This document shows, piece by piece, positions 23,201 through 35,883 of a stretch of 64,000 bases of DNA. Below the pieces are notes generated by a model. That model ran no database searches. It was given only the letters and a program-made list of their open reading frames with translations, and had not been told where the DNA came from. Source of the stretch: Euryodendron excelsum (lineage: Eukaryota; Streptophyta; Magnoliopsida; Ericales; Pentaphylacaceae); contig CM065397.1 in assembly GCA_033060915.1 (NCBI GenBank), forward strand, positions 35,232,501 to 35,296,500. The letters run 5' to 3'. Made by a program: the position numbers and the translations under genes. Position 1 is the stretch's first letter. Each line of letters starts with the position of its first letter.

Positions 23201-24781
23201 AATCTTCCGTTTTTGGAAATAAAATCCAATCTTTTGCCTTAGGAAATAGGAATCCCAATCCTTCCCAGTCCAAATCTTTCCTAATCCAATCCTTCCTAAT
23301 CTCATACCTTCCTAAACTTTAAGTTTTCAAGACCTAAAATTTTCAAATCTTTCCTTAAACTTTAAGCTTCTAAATCTTTCTTAATCCCAACCTTTTCTAA
23401 TTCCATACCTTCCAAATTTCAACTTTCTAAATCTAAAATTTTAAATCTTTCTTAAACTCAAACCTTTCCTAATTTCAAGTATTTCTAAAACTCAAATTTC
23501 GAATCTTTCTAAAATTCTAAAGTTTCTAAATTTCAAATCTTTCTAAATTCAAAACTTTCTTAAGTCAAAACTTTCTAAATTCGAAACTTTCCAATTTCAA
23601 AACTTTTCAATTTTAATTTTTTTCTAATTCAAAACTTTCCTAATTTGAAACTTTCCTAAAACGAAACCTTTCCTATATCAAAACCTTTCGTATTTCAAAA
23701 CTTTCTTATTTCAAAACCTTTCCTAAAACGGAACTTTCCTATTTTGAATCTTTTCTAATTTGAACCTTTCCTAAATCTTCATCTTTCCAAAACAAGTCCA
23801 ATTTTTCTTGAACCTCAAAATCTTTCCTAAGTTCCATCTTTCCTAGGTCTAGGTTTCCTAAAACCAATCTCTTCAAATCTTTCAATCAAAGTTCAAATTT
23901 CCTAATCTTTCAATTCGAATTCCAACTCAATTTCTTTTCCCAATCAAATTTTTTTATTTTCAATCGGACTCTTGTTCGAACTATGGCTGACCTGATTTCT
24001 TAAAAGGGATACGTAGGCAACGCTTACGGGTGCAGTCATAACTTCTTTCAAATCTCCAATTCCATAACTCTTTTTAAAGTTTCCAAGTCCATAATCTATT
24101 TCAAATTTCTAATTCCAAAAATCAATTTTCAAATCTCTATTTCCAATCTCTAAAACTTTCTTTCAAAATCAAATCTCTCTTCTAAAATCAAATCAAATTC
24201 TTCTTTTCAAATCTATTTCCAAATCAAATTTTTTTCTTACACTTACATATCATGCATCATTCTTTTAAATATTCTTTTCTAAAGTGGATAGTTATCGGAC
24301 ATTTATTAATCGAAGACTCTAATGGGTGAACCAAGGGTGAATAGACATGTAGGTACTGTAGGGGCAGAATAGGGTGATCGCTTAGTGCGTCTTCCCTTCA
24401 CGTAACCAACCTCCAAACCTAGAATCACTGTTTTCAAAGACCAAATAGAGTTATTTTCAAAAAAGGGCTTAAATATTTTTTAAAGGTTGCCAAACAACTT
24501 GTTTTCTTAAAAACCCTCTCTTGAGGAGGTATTTTCAAAATCATTTTCAAAAACCCTAAGTGTAGTCTTCGGATTGTGCTTAGTTTTTAGGTGACCTAAC
24601 TCACCATAATCAAGTTAGGTGGCGACTCCAAATGTTTTTCAAAAGTCCTTTATTCAAATCAATTTTCAATTCAAACTTAGTCGCACTCATTTTTCTAGAA
24701 GGATGAGTTCTAACGAAAGAGTACAGTTATTTTTCCTGCTTGTGTATGTATTCCTCGAGTGCGAAAAATCTAAGCGCCACA
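20274..24781 (+). mobile_element. Complete giant solo-LTR L5-5, 4508 bp, TSD CTAAC
   Basis: It starts TATAAGCACCCC (family TGTAAGC with a G-to-A change) at 20274 and ends AAGCGCCACA at 24781. Exact CTAAC duplications (20269-20273 and 24782-24786) flank it. The target site is inside the U5 hairpin of host L5-3, whose sequence resumes directly after the right duplication. Inside are CAAAATGACCATTTTG repeats about 155 bp apart (accompanying ACCACACC motifs near 21181 and 21337), TATA box (21702-21709), CAAG-GTAGG (GT at 22046), hairpin modules (about 22425 and 22540), pyrimidine-rich micro-repeat (22600-24240) and landmark CACGTAACCAACC (24397-24409). There is no gag-pol. Confidence 0.9.
21702..21709 (+). 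promoter_or_regulatory. LTR TATA box (L5-5)
   Basis: TATAAATA in the context GTATAAATACAGAGCCTCC, 344 bases upstream of the conserved CAAG-GTAGG donor-like site (GT at 22046-22047). Confidence 0.6.
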
Positions 24782-24959
24782 CTAACTCACCTAAACAAAA
24801 TTAGATGCCGACTCCAAACCTTTTTCCAAAAGCTCTTATTCAAATCAATTTCCAATTCAAATCTAGTCACACTCGTCCTTCTAGGAGAATAAGTTCTAAT
24901 GACAGAGTATTGTGTATTCTTTCCGCCATTCTCAACTGTAGAAAAATCGAGGCGCGACA

Positions 24960-27881
24960 AATAACTAGTTGTATACAATATGCTCCTTCGTAAACGTCTT
25001 TGCAAATAGTGTATTCCTGTCATTCCTTAATTGTATTCCTTTTGAATATTAATGCTCATTTTTTAATTCCATGATTATATTTATTTTTAAATCTATTGAA
25101 TTTCTTCCTACACATCTTTGAATATTGTGTTCATTGATAAATTTGCTAATTAAATTATTTTTTTTGTTATTAGATTTTGTTATGGCTGATGTATCGTTGA
25201 ACTGATTAGTACATATATAAACGCACCTGTTGGCATGTTTTTAAAAATGTTTATAGAATGGTGACCCTACGAAGTATTGGCTATGGAATGATGACCCTAC
25301 AGGTTATTGGATATGGAATTTGGTATTGTTACATGGCACAGATGACATTTGACATAGTAGTCAAAATGGCCTGGTGTTGGGCCTAATAAAAATATTAGAA
25401 TGATTATTACCAGCGTGATTGTACGTGATTTTAGCTGACTATTAATTATCATTTTTCTAATCTGATTTGTTGATCTGATTTTATTATTGAGCTTTGTGTT
25501 GATTGTCCTAAACTGAGCATTTATACTTCTGTAGTATTATATACTTCCCGATTTAATTTTATTTTTTAAATGAAAGTAAAACAGATACCAGAGTTGTATT
25601 TAGAATACATCGAGTTGATTATATTGAACCTCTAAAGAATTATTTTTATTTTGGAGACTTGTTTTTAGAAGGTATGTATCTTTAAGCCTATGGATAATTA
25701 GTTAATATTTTGAATTACTTGAGGTTGTATTTTTAATTCAAGGATATAAATGAAATTATAAATTGCAGACATTATGTGTAGGTTAGTTTGATAATGTTGA
25801 CATGTGGTGATTTATTTATTATTATTATATTGATATTATTTATTTATTATTTTTGGAAGTACGATTTCTTTGGCGATGTGATGAAAGAAATATAATTTGA
25901 GGTCATTTGATTTATTTATTTCATTTATTAACAACCCAGAGAATATGAGTCATTATAGTTTTGCAGCGAGATAATAAGACACAGGGCTTTTGAAAATATA
26001 TTTTGCATCAAATCCAAAGAGAGTTTGTTGTTTCGTTAAACCACGTAGAACCGTGCCATAAAAAGTTATGAAAACACTTTTTAAAACTTTGAAATGACAA
26101 TGCAAAGGGTTCTGAAAACTTTATTTTAATCTTCAAAATGAGATTTTAAAAAAGTGATTAAAATTGGACCAGAGATTTGGGTAGAAATGAGTCATGAAAA
26201 TTTGCTTGGAGTATTGAAAGAGGTTTTGTGGTCCTAAGAAGATTTTTTGGAAACTCGAGATCAGAACACTTTGAGAATGATGAAAGTAGAAGTTAAAATC
26301 ATGGGCAATGTCTTGGCTAGTTTTGATACTTCATCACCCCAAAGAAACTAGCCATCAATAGGACTAGTTATCCACGGGTTATGACTTTTGAAAAAGTTTG
26401 TGAAAATAAAAAAAAGTGTTTTGAAAATCAAAATGGACCCTAGTAGGGTTGTTTTCACGTTATCATTCCTCCTATGAATCTGACCATGAGGAGGTTAAAC
26501 ACTTTGAAAGACATGAATTTTGATGAATTCCTTTTTTGAAAAGAGACTAGAAAACTTTATTGTTTTGTAAACTTGAAAAGATAGGATTTCAAACCCTTTT
26601 TTGAACCATTTTGTTGCTCTTAGTATCTCACCATCCCAAAGAGACTAATCATTATGGAGACTAGTTCTTCAAGTTCCAAGCTCACAAGAAGGGGGGGTTT
26701 AAAGAAGTGGGGATATATGAGAAGAATCTTAGAGAAGCTTGAAGGTAAAGAGAAAGGGTGGGATGTTGAGTTTTGAGAGCTTTACCTTTGGTTCTTCCTC
26801 CTTAAGCCTCAACCTTCTCCTTCAAGGCTTAATGAAGCGTCTTCAAGGTTCTTCAATTGTGGAAGGAGAAGAATTTTTGTTTCTAAAATGAAGCCAACAG
26901 AGAAATAGTGAAATTTTTCCACCTTAAGGCTCAAGGGAGTGAGGCTGCTATTTGTAAAAAAAAAAAAAAAAAGTGCCAGGTTGGGACGCATTTGGGACAT
27001 GCATCCAACTAAATATAGGCTTTGTTAGTCCATCCCAACAATCACAACTTTTTGAATGTGTGACAGATTCGTCCTAACAAAAGTTTTGTCCTTATCTAGG
27101 CCATGCAAAGGACGCGACTTGCTTATGCTTCCATTTTGTTGTTTTTTTAGCTCACTTTGATCCTATATTCATGAAGTCTCGTCAAGAATATAAAGAATCC
27201 AGCTTTGAAGCAATGTTGGTCTTAAAATTCTCTAAACAATAGTGTTGGTCTAGAGTCTTGGATGTTCCTAGTAGAGAGATAAAATGTTTTAAGAAGCGTT
27301 CTTTCCAAATAGCATCCTAGAAGCATAAGCGACACTCTTCCAAGTTCTTCAATTTTGGCCATTTTTTAATTAATACTTATGGAGCTTGAATGATGATTTT
27401 GGAAAGCCGATAACATGGTTTTGAAGTCCTCTGAAAACTCTTCAAAATGTTATAGATCTCATGCCTCGAATCAACTCTTTGCAATGGTAAAAAAATAGGT
27501 GAAAGCAAGGAACAAACCAAACTCTGGGAAGCATGAGCTTCACGCTTCAAAAGGTTCCTGATTTCTTTGCATTCAAGGCGTTCTGACTTTATGAGGCCTT
27601 GAGATCTGTGCTAGAGGATTCTGAAACTCAGCAAAGGTATGTTGATTGCTGACATGGTTTATTCTGCTATGGGGAGTTAGATTTTTTAGAAAGCGTGTCA
27701 GAGTATGGTAGTGCAAAACTGTTATTTTATATTGATGTGACCACGAAGGCACCAATATGAATCAACTAAGTTTGTTTGACTGATATGAATTCAAATGGGT
27801 GGCTCTCTGGTCTAAGGGATATCTTAGCCTCGAAAAGTATGTAGGAATGTTAAGTGCAAAACAGTCATTTTATGCTGCAGG
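24960..27881. other. Gene-free stretch, probably old transposon debris
   Basis: No gene, RNA gene or clean transposon end was recognised. 24960-25900 is AT-rich. 25970-26650 shows a faint likeness to L5 micro-repeat (GGAAACTCGAG, TTTTGAAAAG) and a hairpin-like CCTCC...GAGGAGG near 26468-26497, so it may be a very old relative. A run of about 18 A lies near 26957-26974. 26780-27880 is unrecognised. Confidence 0.35.
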
Positions 27882-28659
27882 TAGGGGTGGACATGGAGTC
27901 AGCCGGATCGGGTTTGGGATGGGCTTGTACTATATAATAACAATTGGGATCAAAGCCCGAGCCCAGCCCGGCCCGGCATCGGGCCTCAAGTCTATTTCCC
28001 AATCCCGCCCATTAGGCCCAAATACAAACCTGTTCATTTTCTTCTCAACCCTTTTCTCCACAACATGTTCACTTTTTTTGTAATATCTATCCAAACAAAT
28101 AACCAATAGCATTTCATTATTTCAATATGACACCACCTGATTGAGATATCATTTCAAGTTAAAAAATTCCATGGAAGCAACACAATATCTTAAATTCAAA
28201 TTACACAAACTCAATACCACAAGTTCCTGAAATCACATAAACATGACATGAAATTAATAAAGATAAAGATAAAGATAATTATAGCTCAAAGAAGATGGTT
28301 GAGCCATAAAATTTCAACAAGCCCCCAACTTCTCTTCCTTCAACAAGTTCACAATAATTACTGCATAGAACACAAAAATAAGTTAGCATTCATATAAAAC
28401 TACACGATATACAAATTAGAAATTACATCTACATTGTGTTTTAACTGATACACAACATAATATGATTTAAAGTACCTCAAATTCATATACATTTCCATCT
28501 CCCTCACCATCTTCTTCTTAATAGCTAGAATCATTACCTTCAATGATAGGTTGTGAACAACCTAATTTTCCTACATTCAATTTAACTTTTACTAGTGGCA
28601 CCCAAAAATAAAAAATAAATTATGTAACTGTAGATTAAATTTAACCATTTACCTGCTCT

Positions 28660-28891
28660 ATTTTGTGCTCGCAATCAATCTTGAAGGCATGTCAAAGCTT
28701 GCATGGTATTTGATTTTAAAGAACTTTGAAAAGGGCTTATCACTCAACGTCTAGTGCTAAAAGTAGACTTTGAGGCAACTGTTGACATTAGACTTGCTAG
28801 AAAATCATGAGCCATTTTTGTAAGTTTTGGATACTGCATAGAACATACACTCCAATACTCTAAAACATCAAACTCACTATTTAGCTCATAA
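28660..28891 (-). pseudogene. hAT transposase C-terminal (dimerisation) domain remnant
   Basis: Read on -, this encodes SEFDVLEYW, then YPKLTKMAHDFLAS and STVASKSTFST, then ALTCLQDWLR-like sequence with a stop at the W position. This is the conserved C-terminal dimerisation region of plant hAT transposases (Ac/RICESLEEPER type). It is the direct continuation of the transposase piece at 40420-41270, from which it is separated by the L5-6 insertion; the missing join falls in the acidic linker before the domain. Stops and a changed tryptophan show it is dead. Confidence 0.75.
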
Positions 28892-29245
28892 CTTGGCGTC
28901 GCACCCTGGTTTTCTACCCTGAGTCTGGGTCTCGACTCAGGTCAAACCCGATACTCTGTTTGTTAAAACTCACCCTCCTAGGAGGAGTGCGATGAGGTTT
29001 GAACTTGAAACTAATTTGATTAAAGGCTTTTTTGAAAAAAGTTTGAAGTTGTCACCTAACTTTGATAAAGGTATGTTAGGTCATCTAAAACTAAGTAAAC
29101 CCTGAAGACTATACTTAGGGTGTTTTTTTTTTTTTTTTTTTGAAAAGGCTTTGGAAAATTTCCTCAAGAGAGGGTTTTTGAAAAAAAGCAAGTTGGTTGG
29201 CAACCTTTGGAGAATGTTTAAACCCTTTTAAAAATGACTCCATTT

Positions 29246-32200
29246 TGTAATATCCCGGACCTCTATTTATTTATATTAATGAGAATTTCTAGTATTTACA
29301 TTGTTTAATATTAATTATTGCCTTATTTGAGTCAAGAATGACCAATGGGAGCTTGTGTTGTAGCTTAAGCCTATAGGGTGAGGCACATGTGATTATTCCC
29401 ATGTGTGTCATTTTATACACTCTTCTATGAACATAAAGCAAACACACACACACAAACACCCAGTCGGTTGAGAGAGGGAGAAAAGAGAGGAGAAAGAGGG
29501 CAAGGGAGATTGAAGGAAGAAGAGCTTGAAGGGAGGTGAAGGAAGAGATTGAAGCCGTTAGAAGACTTGGGCAAGCTTGAAGAAAGGTAGGGTTTCACCT
29601 CCTCCTATAATTACATATGTGTATATATCTATCTTTGTGGGTTGTGTTATTAGATTGTTGTGGGTGACTCTTTTAAGTCCCAAAGTGGCTAAATATAGAG
29701 TATTGTAAACCCCATTGAAAGATTTGAGGGTTTGGGATGTGAAATCCCCAACTTATGCAAGTTAGGGCCTGGGTTCCTAAAACCCTAGATCCCTTTGATT
29801 TTCTTGTTTAAAGTGTTTGATTTTGTGTTATTGTGGTCTTCTTGGGTCAATCTTTTGACCCTAGAAGCATTGGAAGAGTTTGTGAGAGTTTTGATGGAGT
29901 TTGATTTTGATTTGAGTGAAATTTGGAGATTTTCAGGTAAAAATCTGGGTATTTAGCTTTGGAGTGGACTCCTCAGTTTTTGGAGGTGACTCCTTGTTCC
30001 AGTAAACTCCCAGATTTATTCATTTAGCTTTGGAGTGGACTCCTTGGTTTTTGGAGGCAACTCCTTGTCCCAGTGAACTCCCAGATTTATTCGTTTAGCT
30101 TGGGAGGCGACTCTTTACTTTTGGAGCCGACACTGTTGTCCCATTGAACTCCCAGATTTGTTTCTTCAACTTAGGAGGTGACACTTCTGCCCAGATAACT
30201 CCCAGATTTGTTTCTTCAGCTCAGGAGGCGACTCCTTTGTTTCTGGAGCCGACACCTTCATCCAGCCCCTGGTTTCACTTTTCAACTCAGACACTGTTTT
30301 GTAAAATGGGCATAACTTTCTCTAGAAAACTCGGATTGATACACCGTTTGAAGCATTGGATAGTAGACTCATAGATCTTTGTATCCATATAAATTTTGTA
30401 CTCTAATTCTTTGTGGTTTGGGAGATACTGAATTTTGAAGTTGACCCAAAATTCTGCTAGTAACATTCTTCTTTCAAAATTTTAACCCATTTTCTATGGG
30501 GCCTAACTTCTTCATCCAAAATGTGTTTTTAGCCTATGAACTATCAAATTAAAGCCCTTTAAGCCTATTTTCAAATGGAACTAAGCTAGAGTGCGAAATC
30601 TTCCTTGAGAGGTGGTTGGGACACGATGAAGGAGTCGATGTTCCGGCTTTCATGCTCAAACCTCAACCTTATGTTCTCGTTTTACGTTGTTGCTTTGCTT
30701 TGGAGTCTTGTGTTGATATTTCCATACTTATATGCGCATTTTGTGTAGGAACACCTTTTTTAGCACCGTTCTATTCAGAGAGAGGTGAGTAATGATATGT
30801 CATGAGTAAAACTTTATTAATTCCCAAACGTTTTAAATGCACTTCCATACCATGCAATGTTTTCCACGCATTTTCAATGCATTAATGCTATGTTCAACTA
30901 CAAATGTCATACCTTGAAATGCATGCAAGCTATACTTATGTTATGAATTAAAACCCATGCACTAGAATGTTTACATAAAGTAGATGTGAGACTCCTAACA
31001 TACGACTCTAACTCAAGGTCTTCTCGTGGCAAGACTTTAATCTAGCCCGATAGTCCTAGGATGGGGGACGTGAAATAAACCATCGAAATGTAAGGTCTTT
31101 CGTGGCAAGACCCTAAACTAGCAACGATGGTCCTACGGTAGGGGACACAAAATAATCTATCGCCATATTGGGAGACGTCCCTTTGCTTAAAAGTCTAGAT
31201 GTGACCTTTATGGTTAACATAACTGAGCATAGCTCTTATGATTGACTTAATAAGCCTATGTGTGACCTTTATGATCACAATAACTGAGCCTAGCTCTTAT
31301 GATTGGCCGAAAGAGCCTATGCGTGACCTTCATGGTTACTATGTTGGCCTAAAGAGCCTAGGCGTGACCTTCATAGTTACTATGTTGGCCTAAAGAGCCT
31401 ATGTGTGACCTTCATGGTTACTATGTTGGCCTAAAGAGTTTATGCGTGACCTTCATGGTTACTATGCGTGACCTTCATGGTTACTATGTTGGCCTAAAGA
31501 GCCTATGTGTGACCTTCATGGTTACTATGTTGGCCTAAAGAGCCTATGCGTGACTTTCATGGTTACTATGCGTGACCTTCATGGTTACTATGTTGGCCTA
31601 AAGAGCCTTATGCGTGACCCTTGTGGTTACTATGATGCCTAACACCAGAAAGACCTCTTAAGTGGGGTGAAGTGAGGGATATGGTTGTCTAATGTAAAGA
31701 CACGATACCCTTATGTTCTAGAATGAGTAATATGATTTGTTCAAATTCTTCACGACAAGTTACGTATGTTTCACAAGTACTAATGTCACGATATCTCTCA
31801 TTCCTATGACATTATGATATGCCCTTACAATAGCTTGCCATGGCATGCTTATGACAGCTACGTTATGTTTTACGAAATTACGTTATATGTTATGCCTTAC
31901 TTCTATGATACAATGTTCAAATCGCTATAGTATCCCAATGTGATATTTATGTTATCTACGTTTCCAAAGCTACGTTTTATAAGTTACTAGGAATGGTAAT
32001 ATTTGATATATCTTATATTATACGGCGAGCCAAGATGTACGCTTACAAGATATGATGTGTTATACTAATGACAAGCTATGTCATGTACTACGGGAGCATG
32101 CTACGACAGGTCTCTCGCTTCTTCGACCTTATGTTTTAGAGATAACGAATTATGTTGGTATGGTAGTATAAGTCATGCACTTTTCAGTTTACACTTATAC

Positions 32201-32948
32201 GTTTCTAGATACACGATAGGTATGCATAAATGTTCAGCTATTGTCATATACGTTAAAGAGAAATATTAGTTGGGTAGTAACACACTTATGTTTTAGAACA
32301 AGAATCAAGATATGTCAAATGCTTATGATGAGTTATGTACGTCACGCCTCTCCTTGCTAATATTATGTTTAGAAATGGTATGACATTTTAATATAAAAGC
32401 CTATGCTTCAAGTGTCTTTAAGATTATACTTATGCAATTCCAAGTTTGTGCCACTCATGCATAAATGTGCCTTTATTCTTATGTACATTACATACAAACG
32501 TAGCATATGGTATTTCATGCTCATGTGTTGTTGTTACTCACTAAGTATTAGCTTACGTTTTTCTAAAAATGTTTTCAGGTGAATAAACTGGGAGGCCCTG
32601 GAGGAGGCCTATTACATGGACTTTAGGATTGTGGGCCATGGGCCTTATGTTATGTACTGATATAAGGGTTGGACCCTAATGTTTTGTAATATTATAATGT
32701 TATAACTGTGGTGGCCTTTGACAGGCCCACCTTATAGAATGATTATGTTTCAGAGATTAGGCACAGCTCTATTATGTATGACACACATTTTACTTTGCGT
32801 TTATAAAGTTTTAAATTCCGCAATTATGTACCTTTTAAATGATAAATGCACAGGTGTTCAACCGGTAATGAAATGCGGCCTTGGGTAACCAAGCTACTGG
32901 CCGGTCATGCACCCTAAATCCGTATAAGCTAGGTTTCGGGTCGTGACA
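29246..32948. mobile_element. Second giant LTR family, copy D1, 3703 bp (solo LTR)
   Basis: It starts TGTAATATCCCGGACC at 29246, ends TCGGGTCGTGACA at 32948 and is flanked by CCATTT (29240-29245 and 32949-32954). Because the element starts with T, the duplication could be counted as 5 or 6 bases. Removing it restores L5-6. Inside are a purine-rich leader (29460-29590) ending AAAG-GTAGGG, a donor-like site, a 41-bp tandem array (31191-31640) and the block AGCTACTGGCCGGTCATGC (32892-32910). No coding region and no second LTR copy are visible. The GGGTCGTGACA end and length resemble Del/Tekay-type Ty3/gypsy LTRs; that lineage call is inference. Confidence 0.8.
31191..31640. repeat. 41-bp tandem array in D1
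   Basis: About ten units. GCGTGACCTTCATGGTTACT is followed by ATGTTGGCCTAAAGAGCCTA, with some half-units of about 22 bp inserted (near 31444 and 31550) and diverged units at the left edge. It lies inside a solo LTR, so it is not a free satellite. Confidence 0.85.
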
Positions 32949-35150
32949 CCATTTTGATTTTTGAAAATAGTGATTCTAGGTTCGGAGGTTGGTTACGTGT
33001 AGGGAAGATGACCAAAGACTATCACCCTGCCATGCCCTTGCGGCACCTACATATCTATTCACCCTTGGGTTCACTCACTTGAATTTTCGGTTCCTAATTG
33101 TCCATTTGTGTTCACTTAACAAGATTTTGAAAAGAGACATTTGAGTTTGAAAAGGGGTTATGACCGCACCTATGAAGATTGCCTACATATCTTGTTTGGT
33201 GAGAATTAGGTCAGTGGTAGTTCGAACTCAGGGCCTGATTAAAAAGAGACTCGTGGGAGTCTTGGAATGTTTTGAAACTTGAATGCAAGAGAGTTTTGAT
33301 TTGAAATTCAATGTTGGATTGTTTTTGAAGTAAAACTTGAAGGTTTTGGCAGTGATTTTGAAATAGGATTGAACATAACTCAAGAGAGTTTTGGAAGTTT
33401 TGGAAATTCAAAGGAGTAAGAGGCTTTTGAAAACACATTTTGAAAAGATCATTTGAATTGAAAAGATTATTTTGAAAGAAGGTTTAGAGTTAGAGTCTTG
33501 AAGCCATCTAACCTTGGTTAAGATAAACTAGGGTTCAACGACCTAGGGTTAGATTAACCCAGGGTTAGGCTAACTAGGGTTGGATGACCTAGGGTTAGGT
33601 TGACCTAAGGTTGGATCTTTATGGTTGGACCACTAGGGTTGGAAGTGACTTGGGACACAAGTAACCTAGGGTTTAAGAAGGATGCCTTGAAATAGAAAAG
33701 ATTTGATTTGATGCAATATGGAAAGGTATGATTTTTAGTTGAAAAAGAAAAGTTTTACTTGTGAAAAGTTTTTAAAAATGAAAGTTTTATTTTATGAAAG
33801 TTTTGAAAAAGGAAAGTTTCATTTTAGGAAAGTTTCAATTTTGTTTCCAAAAATAGAGGATTGGATTTTGTTTCTAAAAATAGAATATTTGATTTGGTTT
33901 CCAAAATGGAAAGATTTGATTTGGTTTCCAAAAAGAAAATATTTGATTTGTTTTCATAATGGAAAGATTTGATTTGGTTTTCAAAATGGTAAGATTTGAT
34001 TTGGCTTCCAAAATGAAAAGATTTGATTTAAAAAAGGAAATATTTGAATTGAAAATATTATGATTTTATATGTGAATTTTTCATATTTTGGTTCGAAAAT
34101 CTATAAGTTTATATGACACTTTTTGAAAACAACTCAAGAAAGTTATGCACTTTTTGAAAATATGATGCAACAAAGACTTGGAAAACCATTTTGATCCAAT
34201 GAATACTAGGATGCAAGAATGAAGTTTAGGGGACAAGATGAGACTTTCTAAGACATGGATTTCTAGGGCTTGAAGAGAACAACTCTTGGACCAATTTTGG
34301 AAATAAGTGTTTGAACATGGAATTTATAGAGGTTTGAAAAGAGATAACAAAATACAGTTTTGAAAGAGGTGTTTTAGGGTTTAAAACCCTAATGTGGCCT
34401 TTGAATGTCTCCTTGAATATGCAACTTTCCTAAAGTGTCCCTAACCATGGAAAGGCCAAAATCACTTTAGGGTTGTGATTTTGAAAACAAGTTAGGATTG
34501 AAACCCTAATGTGGACCTTGGTGGTCACTTTGAATATATCACTTTCCTAGGGAAATCCTAACTATGAGGAGGTTAGAATCACCCTAGGGTTGTGAGTTTG
34601 AAAATAAGAACAATGTATGAACATAACAAATATAATGCATAGGGCTCATAAACATACAAGGTATAAGGTTTCACCACATTGCAAGGGGCTTTAAGACCAT
34701 ACCGTGATTGGTTAGGCTAAAGGAAGACCCCCGACATGGTGATCTCCCCAAAGCTTCTCCTAGGCATGGACCTAATGTCCTCTTGTTTCAAGTATGCAAG
34801 AAGAGGAGGTTTGGAGATGGGGATTGAAATAGAAGAATAATCCAAGTGGACTAGGAGGGAGAACAGAGAGAAAGGGATTGCAGAAAGTAAATAGAACCCT
34901 ACCTTGTCTTCTTGTTAACTTGAATGTTTCAATGGAGGACTTGCTTGAACCTTGCAATGGCATTCAAGAGCTTCTAAAGGCTTGTCTTGATCTTCGATGG
35001 AGTGAAAAAGCTAGGGTTTCAGTGTTTAGGGCTAGAGGGGGGCTAGAGCTTTTGAGAGAATTAGGGTTTTGAGGAATCTTGGGGGCTGCAAAAAGTTTGG
35101 TAAAACTTTGTTGTGATTTTTTGGACCTAAAATATGTTGGGGGTGGTCTG

Positions 35151-35158
35151 CATTTATA
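35151..35158 (-). promoter_or_regulatory. LTR TATA box variant (L5-6)
   Basis: TATAAATG on -, a one-base variant of the family's TATAAATA, at the conserved position. Confidence 0.45.
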
Positions 35159-35883
35159 GGCCAAACTTTGAAGAAGGTGGCGCCAATAGGAGTGGTGCCT
35201 GGCTGGCAATAATTTTGAAGATTTGATTCGGCTTGGGCCGCAAGACAAAGATTTGGGCACCACTCCTAGTGGCTCCAAGCCAATTTTTGGTCTAGCTTCA
35301 CTTTGAGTGGCTCTAGTTTGATCTAGAAAGTTACTGGGCTATGGGGCCTAGCTGGAAAAGAGATGAAGGCACCTGGGAGTGCCCCAGGGGTTGTTGGTTC
35401 GATACCCAGAGCCAAAATAGTTGAAAAAGATAACCGATCCACCAAGGGCAAAATGGTCATTTGGACCGAGAAATACAAGAATGGGCCTGGGATATATCGG
35501 GATGGCACTTGGAGATTAAGGATACTCGTGGGAGTGCCCCGAAGGTTTATTGGTTTGATACCCAAAGTTGGTGTGGTTAAAAAAGATGACCGACCCACTA
35601 GGGACAAGACGGTCATTTGAACTGGAAAACACTGGAATTGGTCTGAAGTTGACCGGGATGAGAGTCGAAGGTCAAGAACACTATCAAGAGTGCCCTAGGA
35701 GGTTACCGGCTTGATACCCAAGGCCAGCGTGGTTGAATGGGATGACCGGCCCCCTAGGGGCAAAATGGTTATTTTGACTGGGAAATACTAGAATAAGTCT
35801 GGAATTTACTGCAAAGGGATTTGGAGGTTAGGGATACTCGTGGGAGTGCCCTTGGAGGTTTACCGATTTGATACCCAGACCCG

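Larger units (their letters stand above)
11278..24959 (+). mobile_element. Giant LTR copy L5-3, host of two later insertions
   Basis: Pieces 11278-12560, 17645-20273 and 24782-24959 join into one L5 LTR of about 4.08 kb. It starts TGTAAGCACCCC, has U3 with CAAAATGACC repeats, a TATA box at 17816-17823, a CAAG-GTAGG donor-like site at 18069-18078, three hairpin modules (about 18430-18740), pyrimidine-rich micro-repeat (18760-19830) and ends GGCGCGACA. It is split by L5-4 (opposite orientation) and L5-5 (same orientation); removing both restores the family order with no gap. The five flanking bases are GGTAA on the left and AATAA on the right, a possible old target duplication with two G/A transitions. 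It has no internal domain. Confidence 0.85.

Noticed and set aside
31191..31640. Independent satellite DNA array
   Set aside because: It lies inside the D1 LTR bounded by target duplications, so it is part of that element.
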